A stretch of 64,000 nt of DNA from Bacteroidales bacterium (GCA_014800795.1 JAAVFL010000005.1:1-64000), one strand, 5' to 3'; counted from the stretch's first letter, positions 53,559 to 62,819 are shown. Translations and numbers: made by a program. The notes: generated by a model not told the origin, from the letters alone.

Positions 53559-54626
53559 ATGGACAAGAATTTAGCATCCAAAATACTTTACATAGGCATA
53601 GATTACCGCAATCCGATAGGAGGAGTGGCGTCGGTTGAACATGAATACGCTAAATTTCTGTCGCCTTTCAAGTTTGTGCGCACTTGCGTGAACGGCGGCA
53701 AAGCGAAGAAAGCGCTCGTGGCAGCCGAGGGACTCGTGCGCTTCACCCTCAGGATGATAACCGACAGGGATATCGAGATTGTACACGTAAACGCCTCGAC
53801 AGAGGCGAGCTTCTGGCGGAAACGCATGTTCATACGCATCGGGAGGTTTTTCGGGAAAAAAATCATATATCACAACCATGGAGGCCGGTTCAAGAAATTC
53901 TATGCCGACTATCCTGAACAAGTGAAGAAAGTTCTTGATCAGGCCGACTGCATAGTTGCTCTGTCGGACGACTGGAAGCGTTATTTCAGCGAAGAACTTA
54001 AATGTCGGCGTGTTGTGGTTATACCCAATCTGGTGTCACGCCCCGAACCACCTTGCTCACCGTCGGAAAGAGCGGAGAGTGAGCCGCTCCGCCTTACCTT
54101 CCTCGGAAAAATCATGAAAGAGAAGGGCATCTACGACCTTCTGGAGATTCTCGACGAGCAACGTGGCCGCTACGAGGGGAAAGTCCGCCTGATTGTCGGA
54201 GGCTACGGAGAGACCGAACAGTTTGAAAAAATGGTGGCTGAAAAAGGTCTCGGTTCAATGGTAGAATTTGCCGGATGGGTCAACGGTGACAAAAAGGACC
54301 GGCTCCTGCGCGCTACCGATGTCTTCATGTTACCCTCCTACTACGAGGGGGTTCCTATCTCGATACTGGAGGCTATGAGTTACGGTAAACCCGTAATCTC
54401 CACGCGTGTAGGGGGCATTCCGGAGATAGTGACCGATGGTGAGAACGGTTTTCTGACAGCACCCGGCGACAAAGCGGCCATAGCCGGAGCCATAGACCGG
54501 CTGATGGCGGATCAGGCTTTATGCCGGAGTATGGGAAAGAAAGCCCTTGAAAAGGTAAAATCATATTTCCCGGAAGAAATAGACAGCTCGCTGTCGGAGC
54601 TATACCGTTCGCTGCTCAACGACTGA
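53559..54626 (+). CDS. Family 4 glycosyltransferase (GT-B), second
   Basis: The 355-aa enzyme has acceptor-side motifs ILYIGIDYRNPIGGVASVEH and IIYHNHGGRFKKFY. The donor domain has LRLTFLGKIMKEKGIYDLLE, VRLIVGGYGETEQFEK and the EX7E stretch SYYEGVPISILEAMSYGKPV followed by STRVGGIPEIV. It probably adds a further sugar to the repeat unit made by the upstream operon. It has its own promoter, and the gap before it suggests the locus was rearranged. Confidence 0.92.
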   Translation: MDKNLASKILYIGIDYRNPIGGVASVEHEYAKFLSPFKFVRTCVNGGKAKKALVAAEGLVRFTLRMITDRDIEIVHVNASTEASFWRKRMFIRIGRFFGKKIIYHNHGGRFKKFYADYPEQVKKVLDQADCIVALSDDWKRYFSEELKCRRVVVIPNLVSRPEPPCSPSERAESEPLRLTFLGKIMKEKGIYDLLEILDEQRGRYEGKVRLIVGGYGETEQFEKMVAEKGLGSMVEFAGWVNGDKKDRLLRATDVFMLPSYYEGVPISILEAMSYGKPVISTRVGGIPEIVTDGENGFLTAPGDKAAIAGAIDRLMADQALCRSMGKKALEKVKSYFPEEIDSSLSELYRSLLND

Positions 54627-54697
54627 CAGGCCGCAGTCGGACCGTAGTCTACCGTAAGTTGAGGAGAATTAGTTTCGCGGGATTGGGAAATTTTTGC

Positions 54698-54705
54698 TAT
54701 ATTTG
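54698..54705 (+). promoter_or_regulatory. -7 box for pheT
   Basis: TATATTTG matches TAnnTTTG, 27 bp before the ATG. A near-match -33 (TTTC at 54673-54676) lies 21 bp upstream. Confidence 0.55.
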
Positions 54706-54731
54706 CAAGCTGTAAGCTATTACTTTACGCA

Positions 54732-57206
54732 ATGAACATATCGTACAATTGGCTCAAGGAATATCTCGACTTCGACCTGGCGCCTGCCCAGGTGAGCGAG
54801 GCTCTCACATCCATCGGTCTCGAGACCGACGGCGTTGAAGAGGTGGAATCTATAAAAGGAGGCCTTAAAGGGCTGGTAATCGGCAAGGTACTGACCTGCA
54901 TCGATCATCCCGACAGCGATCACCTGCATGTGACTACCGTGGATCTCGGCGACGGAAATCCGACCCAGATAGTATGTGGCGCGCCCAACGTAGCCGCAGG
55001 TCAGACAGTGGTGGTGGCAACCGTAGGCACGACCCTCTACAGCGGCGAAGAGTCGTTTCAGATAAAGAAATCGAAAATCCGCGGCGTGGAATCGTTCGGC
55101 ATGATCTGTGCCGAAGATGAAATCGGCGTGGGCACCTCCCACGACGGTATTATCGTGATACCCGAGGAAAAGGCACCGGCCGCAGGAACTCCCGCTGCCG
55201 AATATTTCGATCTCAAGAGCGACTGGGTGATGGAGGTTGACCTTACTCCCAACCGTATCGATGCCGCCAGCCATTACGGTGTAGCCCGCGATCTGGCAGC
55301 CTATCTCGACTGTCATCTCACACATAGCGACCTTCACCGTCCGGATGTTTCGGCATTCGCCGTAGACCGCCCCGACGGTGCGGTTGAGGTGGAGGTTCTC
55401 GACAACGACGGAGCTCCCCGCTATTGCGGTGTCACTATCCGCGGCGTCAAAGTGAAAGAGAGCCCCGAATGGCTTCAGCAGCGCCTGGGAGCCATCGGCG
55501 TCCGCAGCATCAACAATGTCGTCGACATTACCAACTATATTCTTCATGGTATCGGTCAACCCCTCCATTGCTTCGATCTGGCCAAGATATCAGGCAACCG
55601 CATCGTGGTGCGCACCGTCGGCGAGGGAACACCGTTCGTGACACTCGACGGAGTGGAACGTAAGCTCTCGTCGGCCGACATCATGATCTGCGACACGGAG
55701 AAACCGCTGTGTATCGGAGGTGTGTTCGGAGGTCTGGATTCAGGAGTTACCGAAACGACGACTGATATTTTTCTTGAAAGCGCCTGCTTTCATCCCACCC
55801 GCATACGCCGCACCGCGCGCCGCCACGGATTGTCGACCGACGCATCGTTCCGCTATGAGCGCGGCCTCGATCCGAACGCCTGCATGTATGCCCTGAAGCT
55901 TGCTGCCCTTATGGTGAAGGAGCTCGGAGGCGGGGAGATCTGCGGCGAGCCGGCCGACCTGTATCCCGTAAAGGCCGACCCTTACAAGGTAACCCTCAGC
56001 TACGACTACCTCAACCGTCTGATCGGAAAGGATATTCCGACGGAAACGGTTGATTCCATACTACGTTCGCTTGAGATAGAAACAGCCGGAAGAGGCGAAG
56101 GTGAAGTGAACCTGCTGGTACCCCGCTACAGAGTGGACGTGACACGTCCGTGCGACGTAGTGGAGGAGGTTCTCCGCATCTATGGCTACAACAATGTAGC
56201 GTACACCGAGACAGTTCATTCCTCGCTCCAGTTCAAGGGGTTCACCGCCGAAGCCGAGCATATGCAGCAGCTCATATCCGAACAGCTGACAGCTCAGGGC
56301 TTCAACGAGATAATGAACAACTCGCTCACCGCCGAGCGCTACTACAACGACCTGTCGGCTTACGCCGCAGACCACTGTGTGAAGTTGCTCAACCCGCTCA
56401 GCACCGACCTCAACGTGATGCGCCAGACACTGCTTTTCGGCGGTCTGGAATCGCTGTCGCACAATATAAACCGCAAGTCGCCTGACCTCCGCTTCTATGA
56501 GTTCGGCAACGTATACTCGATGGATCCGTCGGTTGAATTCAACGCCGAGAAACCGCTTGAAGCCATCAGCGAAGGCTTCCGTCTGGGTCTGTGGATGACC
56601 GGCAACCTTAATGCCGGCAACTGGAGCCGTGCCGCTCAGGAGGCCACCTTCTTCGATCTCAAGGCAACGGTGGCAAATATCCTCGGCCGCCTCGGAGTAA
56701 ACTCCAATGAGATAACCCTTACGCGTGGTACGGGCAACAACATTTTCGCGGCATACCTCGATATCAAGACCCGCTCGGGCAAACAGCTCGGCGAGATGGG
56801 AATCGTGGCCAAGACACAACTTGCCAAAACCGACATAAAGCAGCCGGTTGTATACGCACAGCTCGACTGGGATGCAATCTGTAAACTCGCAGTGAAGAAA
56901 AAAGTGGAATTCACCCCTCTCCCCAAAACACTGCCTGTGAAACGCGACCTCGCCCTGCTTGTGGATAAATCGGTGACAATGGCTCAGATCGAGGCTGTTG
57001 TTCAGGAAAGCGAACGCCGCCTGCTGCGCAACGTAACCCTCTTCGACGTCTACGAAGGGAAGAACCTGCCGGAAGGGAAGAAATCATATGCAATCTCCAT
57101 CACCCTTCAGGATAAGGAGAAAACCCTTCAGGACAAGCAGATCGACGCCGTGATGCAGAAAGTGGTGACGAACCTCACCAAAAAGCTCGGGGCAGAACTG
57201 CGCTGA
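54732..57206 (+). CDS. pheT: Phenylalanine-tRNA ligase beta subunit
   Basis: The 824-aa protein charges tRNA-Phe together with the alpha subunit, which is not in the window. Domains in order: N-terminal EMAP-like tRNA-binding domain (about 40-150), B3/4 editing domain (about 210-385, with LTPNRIDAASHYGVARDLAA before it), B5 (about 405-475), the catalytic-like core (about 490-700), and the C-terminal FDX-ACB anticodon-binding domain (about 730-824, PLPKTLPVKRDLALLVDKSV). Full length. It is separate from pheS, as in many Bacteroidetes. Confidence 0.98.
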   Translation: MNISYNWLKEYLDFDLAPAQVSEALTSIGLETDGVEEVESIKGGLKGLVIGKVLTCIDHPDSDHLHVTTVDLGDGNPTQIVCGAPNVAAGQTVVVATVGTTLYSGEESFQIKKSKIRGVESFGMICAEDEIGVGTSHDGIIVIPEEKAPAAGTPAAEYFDLKSDWVMEVDLTPNRIDAASHYGVARDLAAYLDCHLTHSDLHRPDVSAFAVDRPDGAVEVEVLDNDGAPRYCGVTIRGVKVKESPEWLQQRLGAIGVRSINNVVDITNYILHGIGQPLHCFDLAKISGNRIVVRTVGEGTPFVTLDGVERKLSSADIMICDTEKPLCIGGVFGGLDSGVTETTTDIFLESACFHPTRIRRTARRHGLSTDASFRYERGLDPNACMYALKLAALMVKELGGGEICGEPADLYPVKADPYKVTLSYDYLNRLIGKDIPTETVDSILRSLEIETAGRGEGEVNLLVPRYRVDVTRPCDVVEEVLRIYGYNNVAYTETVHSSLQFKGFTAEAEHMQQLISEQLTAQGFNEIMNNSLTAERYYNDLSAYAADHCVKLLNPLSTDLNVMRQTLLFGGLESLSHNINRKSPDLRFYEFGNVYSMDPSVEFNAEKPLEAISEGFRLGLWMTGNLNAGNWSRAAQEATFFDLKATVANILGRLGVNSNEITLTRGTGNNIFAAYLDIKTRSGKQLGEMGIVAKTQLAKTDIKQPVVYAQLDWDAICKLAVKKKVEFTPLPKTLPVKRDLALLVDKSVTMAQIEAVVQESERRLLRNVTLFDVYEGKNLPEGKKSYAISITLQDKEKTLQDKQIDAVMQKVVTNLTKKLGAELR

Positions 57207-57255
57207 GCGATAAATAGAACCTGATAACTAAAACATATTCAGATAAAAAACATAT

Positions 57256-57981
57256 ATGGGACGCGCATTTGAATACCGCAAAGCCAGAAAGCTCAAAAGA
57301 TGGGGCAACATGTCGAGAACCTTCACACGCATCGGTAAAGAAATTACCATCGCGGTGAAAGCCGGTGGTCCCGACCCCACAACCAACCCCCGCCTGCGTG
57401 CGCTTATGCAGAACGCCAAGGCAGCCAACATGCCCAAGGACACTGTAGAACGCGCTATCAAAAAGGCCACTGATAAGGATGCAAAAGAATATAAGGAGAT
57501 CACATACGAGGGATACGGTCCTTTCGGAGTAGCAATCTTCGTGGAGGCAGCTACCGACAACAATACGCGCACCGTAGCCAACGTCCGCTCATACTTCACC
57601 AAACATGGCGGCTCACTCGGCACCCAGGGCTCGCTGACCTTCCTGTTCGACCACAAGGTGATGCTAAAAATACAGCCCAAACCCGACATGGAACTGGAGG
57701 AGCTGGAGCTGGAGCTCATCGACTATGGTGTTGACGAATTAGAAGCCGATGACGAGGGAGCCGTAGTACTCTACGGTCCGTTCGAGGAATACAGCAACAT
57801 CCAGCAGTATCTCGAAGGGAACGGTTTCGAAATCGAAAGCACCGAATTCGTCCGTATTCCCAACGACCTTAAGGAACTTACCGCCGAACAGCGTGAGACC
57901 ATCGACAAACTGCTCGAGAAGCTCGAGGAGGACGAAGATGTGCAGAACGTGTTCCACAACATGAAGGAAGAGGAGGAATAA
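57256..57981 (+). CDS. YebC/PmpR/TACO1-family protein
   Basis: The 241-aa cytoplasmic protein shows the family start MGRAFEYRKARKLKRWGNMS, then AVKAGGPDPTTNPRLRALMQ, NMPKDTVERAIKKA and YEGYGPFGVAIFVEAATDNN. Members act as transcription regulators or, as in TACO1 and some YebC proteins, help translation through proline stretches. Sequence alone does not decide which. An acidic C-terminus (LEEDEDVQNVFHNMKEEEE) is unremarkable for the family. It lies 49 bp after pheT and 4 bp before ribE. Confidence 0.95.
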   Translation: MGRAFEYRKARKLKRWGNMSRTFTRIGKEITIAVKAGGPDPTTNPRLRALMQNAKAANMPKDTVERAIKKATDKDAKEYKEITYEGYGPFGVAIFVEAATDNNTRTVANVRSYFTKHGGSLGTQGSLTFLFDHKVMLKIQPKPDMELEELELELIDYGVDELEADDEGAVVLYGPFEEYSNIQQYLEGNGFEIESTEFVRIPNDLKELTAEQRETIDKLLEKLEEDEDVQNVFHNMKEEEE

Positions 57982-57985
57982 ACGT

Positions 57986-58585
57986 ATGTTCTCCGGAATA
58001 GTAGAGGAAGCCGCCACCGTCCGTAAAGTAGTGCGTGACGGAGGTAACGTTCATCTGACGGTTGAGTCGGGCTTCGCTGACGAGCTGAAGATAGATCAGT
58101 CTGTGGCCCACAACGGTGTCTGTCTTACAGTAGTCGCACTTCCCGGCGACGGCACCCATACTGTGACGGCCATCGAGGAGACACTGCTACGCAGCAATCT
58201 CGGTGACCTTAAAGAGGGTAGCCGGGTTAATCTGGAGCGTTGCATGGTGATGAACGGGCGTCTCGACGGCCACATCGTTCAGGGGCATGTAGACTGCACT
58301 GCCGAATGTGTGGAAATAGAGGAAGTGGAAGGTAGCCGCTATTTCAAATTCCGCTACTCTGTTCCCGAAGAGATGAAGCGTAAGGGTTACGTCACCGTAG
58401 AGAAAGGATCGGTATGTGTCAACGGCGTCAGTCTGACCGTATGCGATTCGGAGGATGATACATTCCGCGTGGCTATCATACCTTACACACTCGAACATAC
58501 CAATTTCGGCGACATAAAGGTCGGAACCCGTGTAAACCTGGAGTTCGATATCATTGGAAAGTACATCGCAAAGATGATTGGCTGA
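57986..58585 (+). CDS. ribE: Riboflavin synthase, alpha subunit
   Basis: The 199-aa enzyme converts two 6,7-dimethyl-8-ribityllumazine molecules to riboflavin. It has two lumazine-binding barrels in tandem: MFSGIVEEAATVRKV (residues 1-95) and GHIVQGHVDCTAECVEIEE (about 97-190). Substrate-contact motifs SVAHNGVCLTV and GSVCVNGVSLTV are in equivalent places of each half. The gene starts 4 bp after the yebC-like stop, so they share a transcript. No FMN riboswitch is seen, consistent with the internal position. Confidence 0.96.
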   Translation: MFSGIVEEAATVRKVVRDGGNVHLTVESGFADELKIDQSVAHNGVCLTVVALPGDGTHTVTAIEETLLRSNLGDLKEGSRVNLERCMVMNGRLDGHIVQGHVDCTAECVEIEEVEGSRYFKFRYSVPEEMKRKGYVTVEKGSVCVNGVSLTVCDSEDDTFRVAIIPYTLEHTNFGDIKVGTRVNLEFDIIGKYIAKMIG

Positions 58586-58600
58586 AAGCCGGCAATAATT

Positions 58601-58647
58601 TGCTTAAAATGGCTGTGTCATTTATTATGACACAGCCATTTTAAGCA
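58601..58647. terminator. Long perfect hairpin terminator after ribE
   Basis: Perfect 21-bp arms (58601-58621 and 58627-58647) enclose a 5-nt AT loop. It begins 15 bp past the ribE stop. It has A and T runs within the stem ends and could work in both directions. Confidence 0.85.
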
Positions 58648-58663
58648 ACACCCGAAGACAAAC

Positions 58664-58784
58664 CGGAGGGGGAAACAGGGGGGACAGGTGGAAGAAAGGG
58701 AGGAGAAAGGAGGGGGAAGCCGGGAAACAGGGAGGGAGACAGGGGGACAGAGAGAGGGAAATAGGGAGGAAGGCGGAGGGGGAG
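58664..58784 (+). other. G-rich polypurine tract of about 120 bp
   Basis: The plus strand is almost entirely G and A for about 120 bp, with many runs of three to seven Gs separated by short A-rich spacers and only a few pyrimidines. It does not read as a typical protein in any frame. It lies between the ribE terminator and the promoter of the DUF3078 gene. Such DNA can form G-quadruplexes or triplex structures and is prone to repeat-length change. Confidence 0.8.
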
Positions 58785-58815
58785 TTGTGAAAGCTGAGTT
58801 ATTTTTGTATTTTTG
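58784..58815 (+). promoter_or_regulatory. Promoter of the DUF3078 gene
   Basis: -33 GTTG (58784-58787), 20 bp, -7 TATTTTTG (58808-58815). The start site would be near 58822. The G-rich tract ends directly at the -33 element. Confidence 0.6.
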
Positions 58816-58835
58816 CAACTGTTATGAGAAAGAGG

Positions 58836-60290
58836 ATGATCAAGAGATTGCTAATGATGGCGGCCGTTGCGGTTTTCACCGTTACAGGTATGTCTGCCCA
58901 ATCGCTTTTCGATGAGATAATTCTGGACGGAGAAACCGTGAGCGCCTCGTCAGACAGCATTGTCGCCGATGAGCAGCCGGCAGTCCCGGTACAGCCACGT
59001 CGCAGCGTAGTGCGTCATATTTCAAAAGATGGCGAACCTTCGCTATGGAATCTCACCGATGAATATGGCAACCAGCTTGACTCGCTATATTTCGGTCCGC
59101 AGGAACTTCTGGTGGATCCCTACATGGACGTTGAACATACACTGATGCCTCCGGCTTTCTACTTGCCGGCCACATTCATATCCTACGACGGGACACTGAT
59201 GGGGAAAGCCGTGAATCCGGTGAGCCCCGACAGTCCGAAGGTGAGCGAAATGAACTGGGCGGACCGCATAGTTGCGCGCACTGCACGTCAGCAGGAGCTG
59301 TTCCAGCAGTTCATGATAGCGCATCCGGAACTTGTAGTGTACAATATCGAAACCCTCCCCCGGGCGCCGAAAGATTTCGTGATGGAGGTGGATCCTACTT
59401 CCGCGAAAATAAATGTGACGGAATTCACCCGCGATGTGAAGGAGATGGCGAGCGTTGCCGCTCCTGTAGAGCTGAAACGTATTCACTGGCTTCACAAATT
59501 CGACGGTTCGCTTCAGTTTTCCCAGGCTTATATCTCTCCGAACTGGTATCAGGGTGGTAAGTCGAACCTCAACGGTCTGATGTCGCTGTTTTACAAACTG
59601 CGTCTGAATCCGGCTTTCCATCCCAACTTCAGTTTCGAGCTTTCGACGCAATACCGTGTCGGCGTTAACAACGCGCCCGACGACGAGGTTCATAACTACA
59701 ATATCACCGAGGATCTCCTGCAGATCAACCTATACACCGGTCTGAAAGCGTGGAAGCGGTGGTCATACACCGTGTCAAGTTTCCTCAAGACCCAGATGCT
59801 GAATCACTTCCGCAATAATTCGCACGACCTCACCTCGGCGATGTTTGCACCCGGCGATTTCAACCTCGGTATAGGTATGAGCTACGGATACTCCAGAAAC
59901 AAAATGAGTTTCAACGCCACGATAAACCCTCTTTCATATAACCTCAGGATGTGTCTGAACCACCGTCTTCCGCCGCAGTGGTTCGGGATAGAGGAGGGGA
60001 AGAAGACCAAGAGCACTTACGGTTCGAACATAGAGCTCAAATTCAATGTAAAAATGGCGTGGAACATCGAGTATTCCACCCGCCTGTTCGCCTTCACCAA
60101 CTATGAGACGGCATACGGCGACTGGGAGCATACGCTCAATTTCACCATCAACCGCTATCTGTCGACCAAGCTCTACTGCTACCTGCGCTATCAGTCGGAC
60201 GGGAAACAGTTCGAGGATACAAAGTGGCATAAATGGCAGTTGAAGGAGATTCTGTCGATCGGTTTCTCATACACGTTTGCCCGTGAATAA
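58836..60290 (+). CDS. DUF3078 family outer-membrane-type protein
   Basis: The protein is 484 aa if started at the ATG at 58836. An ATG at 58824 is also open, but it would sit almost on the transcription start. Signal peptide MIKRLLMMAAVAVFTVTGMSAQ. After an N-terminal region (about 20-215) comes a DUF3078-like beta-rich domain with FSQAYISPNWYQGGKSNLNG, LSTQYRVGVNNAPDDE and GIGMSYGYSRNKMSF. It ends in a terminal aromatic strand (LSIGFSYTFARE), as in outer-membrane barrels. Function is unknown; a porin-like or assembly role is possible. Two small exported-protein genes follow on the same strand. Confidence 0.8.
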   Translation: MIKRLLMMAAVAVFTVTGMSAQSLFDEIILDGETVSASSDSIVADEQPAVPVQPRRSVVRHISKDGEPSLWNLTDEYGNQLDSLYFGPQELLVDPYMDVEHTLMPPAFYLPATFISYDGTLMGKAVNPVSPDSPKVSEMNWADRIVARTARQQELFQQFMIAHPELVVYNIETLPRAPKDFVMEVDPTSAKINVTEFTRDVKEMASVAAPVELKRIHWLHKFDGSLQFSQAYISPNWYQGGKSNLNGLMSLFYKLRLNPAFHPNFSFELSTQYRVGVNNAPDDEVHNYNITEDLLQINLYTGLKAWKRWSYTVSSFLKTQMLNHFRNNSHDLTSAMFAPGDFNLGIGMSYGYSRNKMSFNATINPLSYNLRMCLNHRLPPQWFGIEEGKKTKSTYGSNIELKFNVKMAWNIEYSTRLFAFTNYETAYGDWEHTLNFTINRYLSTKLYCYLRYQSDGKQFEDTKWHKWQLKEILSIGFSYTFARE

Positions 60291-60307
60291 CAAGCTGAGT
60301 TACGACA

Positions 60308-60895
60308 ATGTGGAGAAGGGGAATTACAGTAATAGTAACGCTACTGATGGCAGTCGGATGCCTGCAGGGGCTCGAACTTCCGGAGAAATCGTGGGTTATA
60401 CCTGATGTAAGCGAACGCTCAATGCGTGAGCATCTGAAAGAGACACGCCTAAATGCGTCCGAGGGAATATGGAGCTCAACCGACGACGGGGCGCGTGTAG
60501 CTATCGTGGCAGGTACGCCTCCGGGGAGCAAACGGCGACTGTCTGAAAGTTATCTTATCGTGATACTTGACTCTCCGCGGCCGGGAATCCGCCCCGGAAC
60601 AGTTGCGGGCGTATGCGCCCCCGCCGCTCGCCCCGACACTTACGACTGTATGATGTACACCGCCAATGACGGACGCATTCTTTCAAAACCTCAACGGTTC
60701 ACCCTCCAGATGGCAGACCGAAGCCACCTCACAATGACGGAGGTGCATTCAGGCGTCAGAGTCGTGTTCGGTTACTCCCTGCCACGGATCAACTTCCTGC
60801 GCCTCACCACCCGAAACGACCGGCCGGCAGACCTCGACGGCTTTCTCAGAATATGGCCGGCAGAAGGACCTCCTTCCCTGCCGAGGCGCCTCTGA
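60308..60895 (+). CDS. Exported protein of unknown function
   Basis: The 195-aa protein begins with a hydrophobic signal sequence (MWRRGITVIVTLLMAVGCLQG). VGCLQ might serve as a weak lipobox. The mature part is beta-rich (SYLIVILDSPRPGIRPGTVA, VHSGVRVVFGYSLPRINFL) and has no known motif. It starts 17 bp after the DUF3078 gene and probably shares its transcript. No family was recognised. Confidence 0.6.
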   Translation: MWRRGITVIVTLLMAVGCLQGLELPEKSWVIPDVSERSMREHLKETRLNASEGIWSSTDDGARVAIVAGTPPGSKRRLSESYLIVILDSPRPGIRPGTVAGVCAPAARPDTYDCMMYTANDGRILSKPQRFTLQMADRSHLTMTEVHSGVRVVFGYSLPRINFLRLTTRNDRPADLDGFLRIWPAEGPPSLPRRL

Positions 60896-60973
60896 CATAA
60901 ATTTTTTTTATACGCAAGTCTCCTTCTCCCCCACCACTTTCCAGTTCCACGCATGACACCACCTTACGACAGA

Positions 60974-61441
60974 ATGCTTATATTACTCATAGCGGCAGCT
61001 ACGGGATGGGCAGCCTCGCCACAGCGTGTGAACACCATAACCCGCAATCTCAAACCACTCAATCACCGGGAGGGGATCAATGCCACCGAGCCGTTCGACA
61101 CAGTAAGAGCCACAGACGACGATGTGAGACTCAGCGGATATGAAAAGACTTTGCGTGCAACCCGTGAAACCATATTCATAAGCAACCGAAGTGACAGCCG
61201 GGAGATAGGGGGAATCATATTCACGGTAACATATCTCGATAACTCGGGACGCATTCTGCACCGCCGCAGAGTGGAAGCGCACCCGAGCATTCCTCCGGGC
61301 GAGACACGCCGGCTGGATTTTCCCACATGGGACCGCCAGATGACTTTCTACTACAAGGGCTCGCCACGACCACGGGTGTCGTCGATACCCTACGATATCG
61401 CAATAGCCGCCGACACCCTACTTCTGACACCTCAGAAATGA
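60974..61441 (+). CDS. Exported protein of unknown function, coupled to a Crp/Fnr gene
   Basis: The protein is 155 aa from the ATG at 60974 (MLILLIAAATGWAAS, a short signal peptide). The open frame begins 21 bp earlier at 60953. The mature part contains a beta-sandwich-like stretch, TIFISNRSDSREIGGIIFTV and TYLDNSGRILHRRRVEAHPS, then IPPGETRRLDFPTW. This resembles FxLYD or DUF-type periplasmic domains where a polar loop precedes a PPGET turn. Its stop overlaps the start of the regulator gene (ATGA), so the two are translationally coupled. Confidence 0.6.
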   Translation: MLILLIAAATGWAASPQRVNTITRNLKPLNHREGINATEPFDTVRATDDDVRLSGYEKTLRATRETIFISNRSDSREIGGIIFTVTYLDNSGRILHRRRVEAHPSIPPGETRRLDFPTWDRQMTFYYKGSPRPRVSSIPYDIAIAADTLLLTPQK

Positions 61442-62022
61442 AACCACTCGATTACATAAAACGCTTCATAACTATCTCTCCCGAGATAGAGATGAAACTG
61501 ACCGACATGATGCGCGAACACAGTTACCGCCGTGGCGACATCATAAGAGGAGCCGTGAACCTGAGTACATATGCCTTCTATATCGTGGAGGGGTCGGCCC
61601 GTCTGTTCTATACCCAAAAAGGGAAGGAGCATACGTTCAGCTTCTCGTTTGCGAGTGAATTCATAATGCTGTCACGGTTTCTGATAATGCGCCATCCCGA
61701 CACAGTGGCGATACAGTTTCTCGAGCCTACGAAACTGCTATTCATCCCCCATCTGAAAATGAAAGATCTGATAAAGGAGGCCGGTATCCAACCCGACGAA
61801 GCGGCGATACTTTTCATCACCACGGCCATGTCGCAGCATATGCTTACCCTGGAGGAGCGCCTGGATGTTCTCCAGACGCTTTCGGCCGAGGAGCGCTACC
61901 GTTGGGCAATAAGGCGTTATCCACGTCTCGCCGACTGCGCGAACGCCACCCAGATAGCATCTTTCCTCGGTGTGACAAAAGAAACCATATACCGCATCCG
62001 CGCCGGAAAATACAACAGGTAA
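61438..62022 (+). CDS. Crp/Fnr-family transcription regulator
   Basis: The protein is 194 aa from the ATG at 61438, which overlaps the previous stop. The open frame extends further upstream, through the coding region of the previous gene, and is not family-like. Residues 1-125 form a cyclic-nucleotide-binding-type fold (YRRGDIIRGAVNLSTYAFYI, VEGSARLFYTQKGKEHTFSF). Residues about 150-190 form the winged HTH (ANATQIASFLGVTKETIYRI). No cysteine cluster of the Fnr type is seen. The ligand is unknown. The tight coupling to a secreted protein suggests it senses or controls that operon. Confidence 0.88.
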   Translation: MKPLDYIKRFITISPEIEMKLTDMMREHSYRRGDIIRGAVNLSTYAFYIVEGSARLFYTQKGKEHTFSFSFASEFIMLSRFLIMRHPDTVAIQFLEPTKLLFIPHLKMKDLIKEAGIQPDEAAILFITTAMSQHMLTLEERLDVLQTLSAEERYRWAIRRYPRLADCANATQIASFLGVTKETIYRIRAGKYNR

Positions 62023-62075
62023 CCCACCGCAACCCGGCCTCGATGGCGGCTGCGATAACTAACATATAAACAGCA

Positions 62076-62819
62076 ATGCAACCCGATACCGACATTATTT
62101 CAGCCATAGAGCGTTATCTATGGCGGACAGGCTACAGCCGCCTGTCGCCACGCGCCGCCCTCATCGACATGGACGGAACGCTCATCGATTCAATGAAATG
62201 GCATACCCGCGCATGGCACCGCATGATGACCGAACTGGGGGTAGAATGCTCACCGGATGAATTTTATCTATACGAAGGTATGACCGGCGCCGCAACCATC
62301 GACCTTCTGATACGGCGCGCTTTCGGCCGGCCGGCTACTGAAAAGGAAAAAACTGAACTTTATGAACTGAAAACAGGTTATTTCAATGAGTATCCCCGGG
62401 TAGCCACAGTGGCGGGCGCGCGCCGGATGGTTGATATACTTATGGCTCACGGAATTACCCGTGTGCTTGTGACCGGGTCCGGTCAGCCGTCGAATATTGC
62501 CAGGCTTGACAACGATTTTCCCGGTGGATTTCCGCATGAGCTGCGCATCACATCTCACAGCGTAAGCCATGGCAAACCCCATCCGGAACCATACCTGAAA
62601 GGGATGGAACTCGCCGGAGCGAAACCGTGGGAATGTATAGCGATAGAGAATGCGCCTTTAGGAGTGGAATCGGCATCCCGTGCCGGTGCTTTCACCGTAG
62701 CCGTGACAACAGGCCCTATCCCGGAGGAAGCCATGTGGGAAAAGGGAGCCGATATGGTGTTTCCCTCGATGGAGGCCTTTGCAGACCTATTGCCCGAATT
62801 GCTTGACAAACCGACTTAA
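62076..62819 (+). CDS. HAD-superfamily phosphatase/phosphoglucomutase-like
   Basis: The 247-aa cytoplasmic enzyme has HAD motif I as LIDMDGTLIDS (Asp31 nucleophile, Asp33 acid/base). The small cap has WHTRAWHRMMTELG. Motif II is VLVTGSG, motif III carries the Lys in SHGKPHPEPYLKG, and motif IV is AIENAPLGVESASRAG. This is the beta-phosphoglucomutase-like or sugar-phosphatase subgroup. The natural substrate is not decidable from sequence. It starts 53 bp after the regulator and 14 bp before aroB. Confidence 0.9.
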   Translation: MQPDTDIISAIERYLWRTGYSRLSPRAALIDMDGTLIDSMKWHTRAWHRMMTELGVECSPDEFYLYEGMTGAATIDLLIRRAFGRPATEKEKTELYELKTGYFNEYPRVATVAGARRMVDILMAHGITRVLVTGSGQPSNIARLDNDFPGGFPHELRITSHSVSHGKPHPEPYLKGMELAGAKPWECIAIENAPLGVESASRAGAFTVAVTTGPIPEEAMWEKGADMVFPSMEAFADLLPELLDKPT

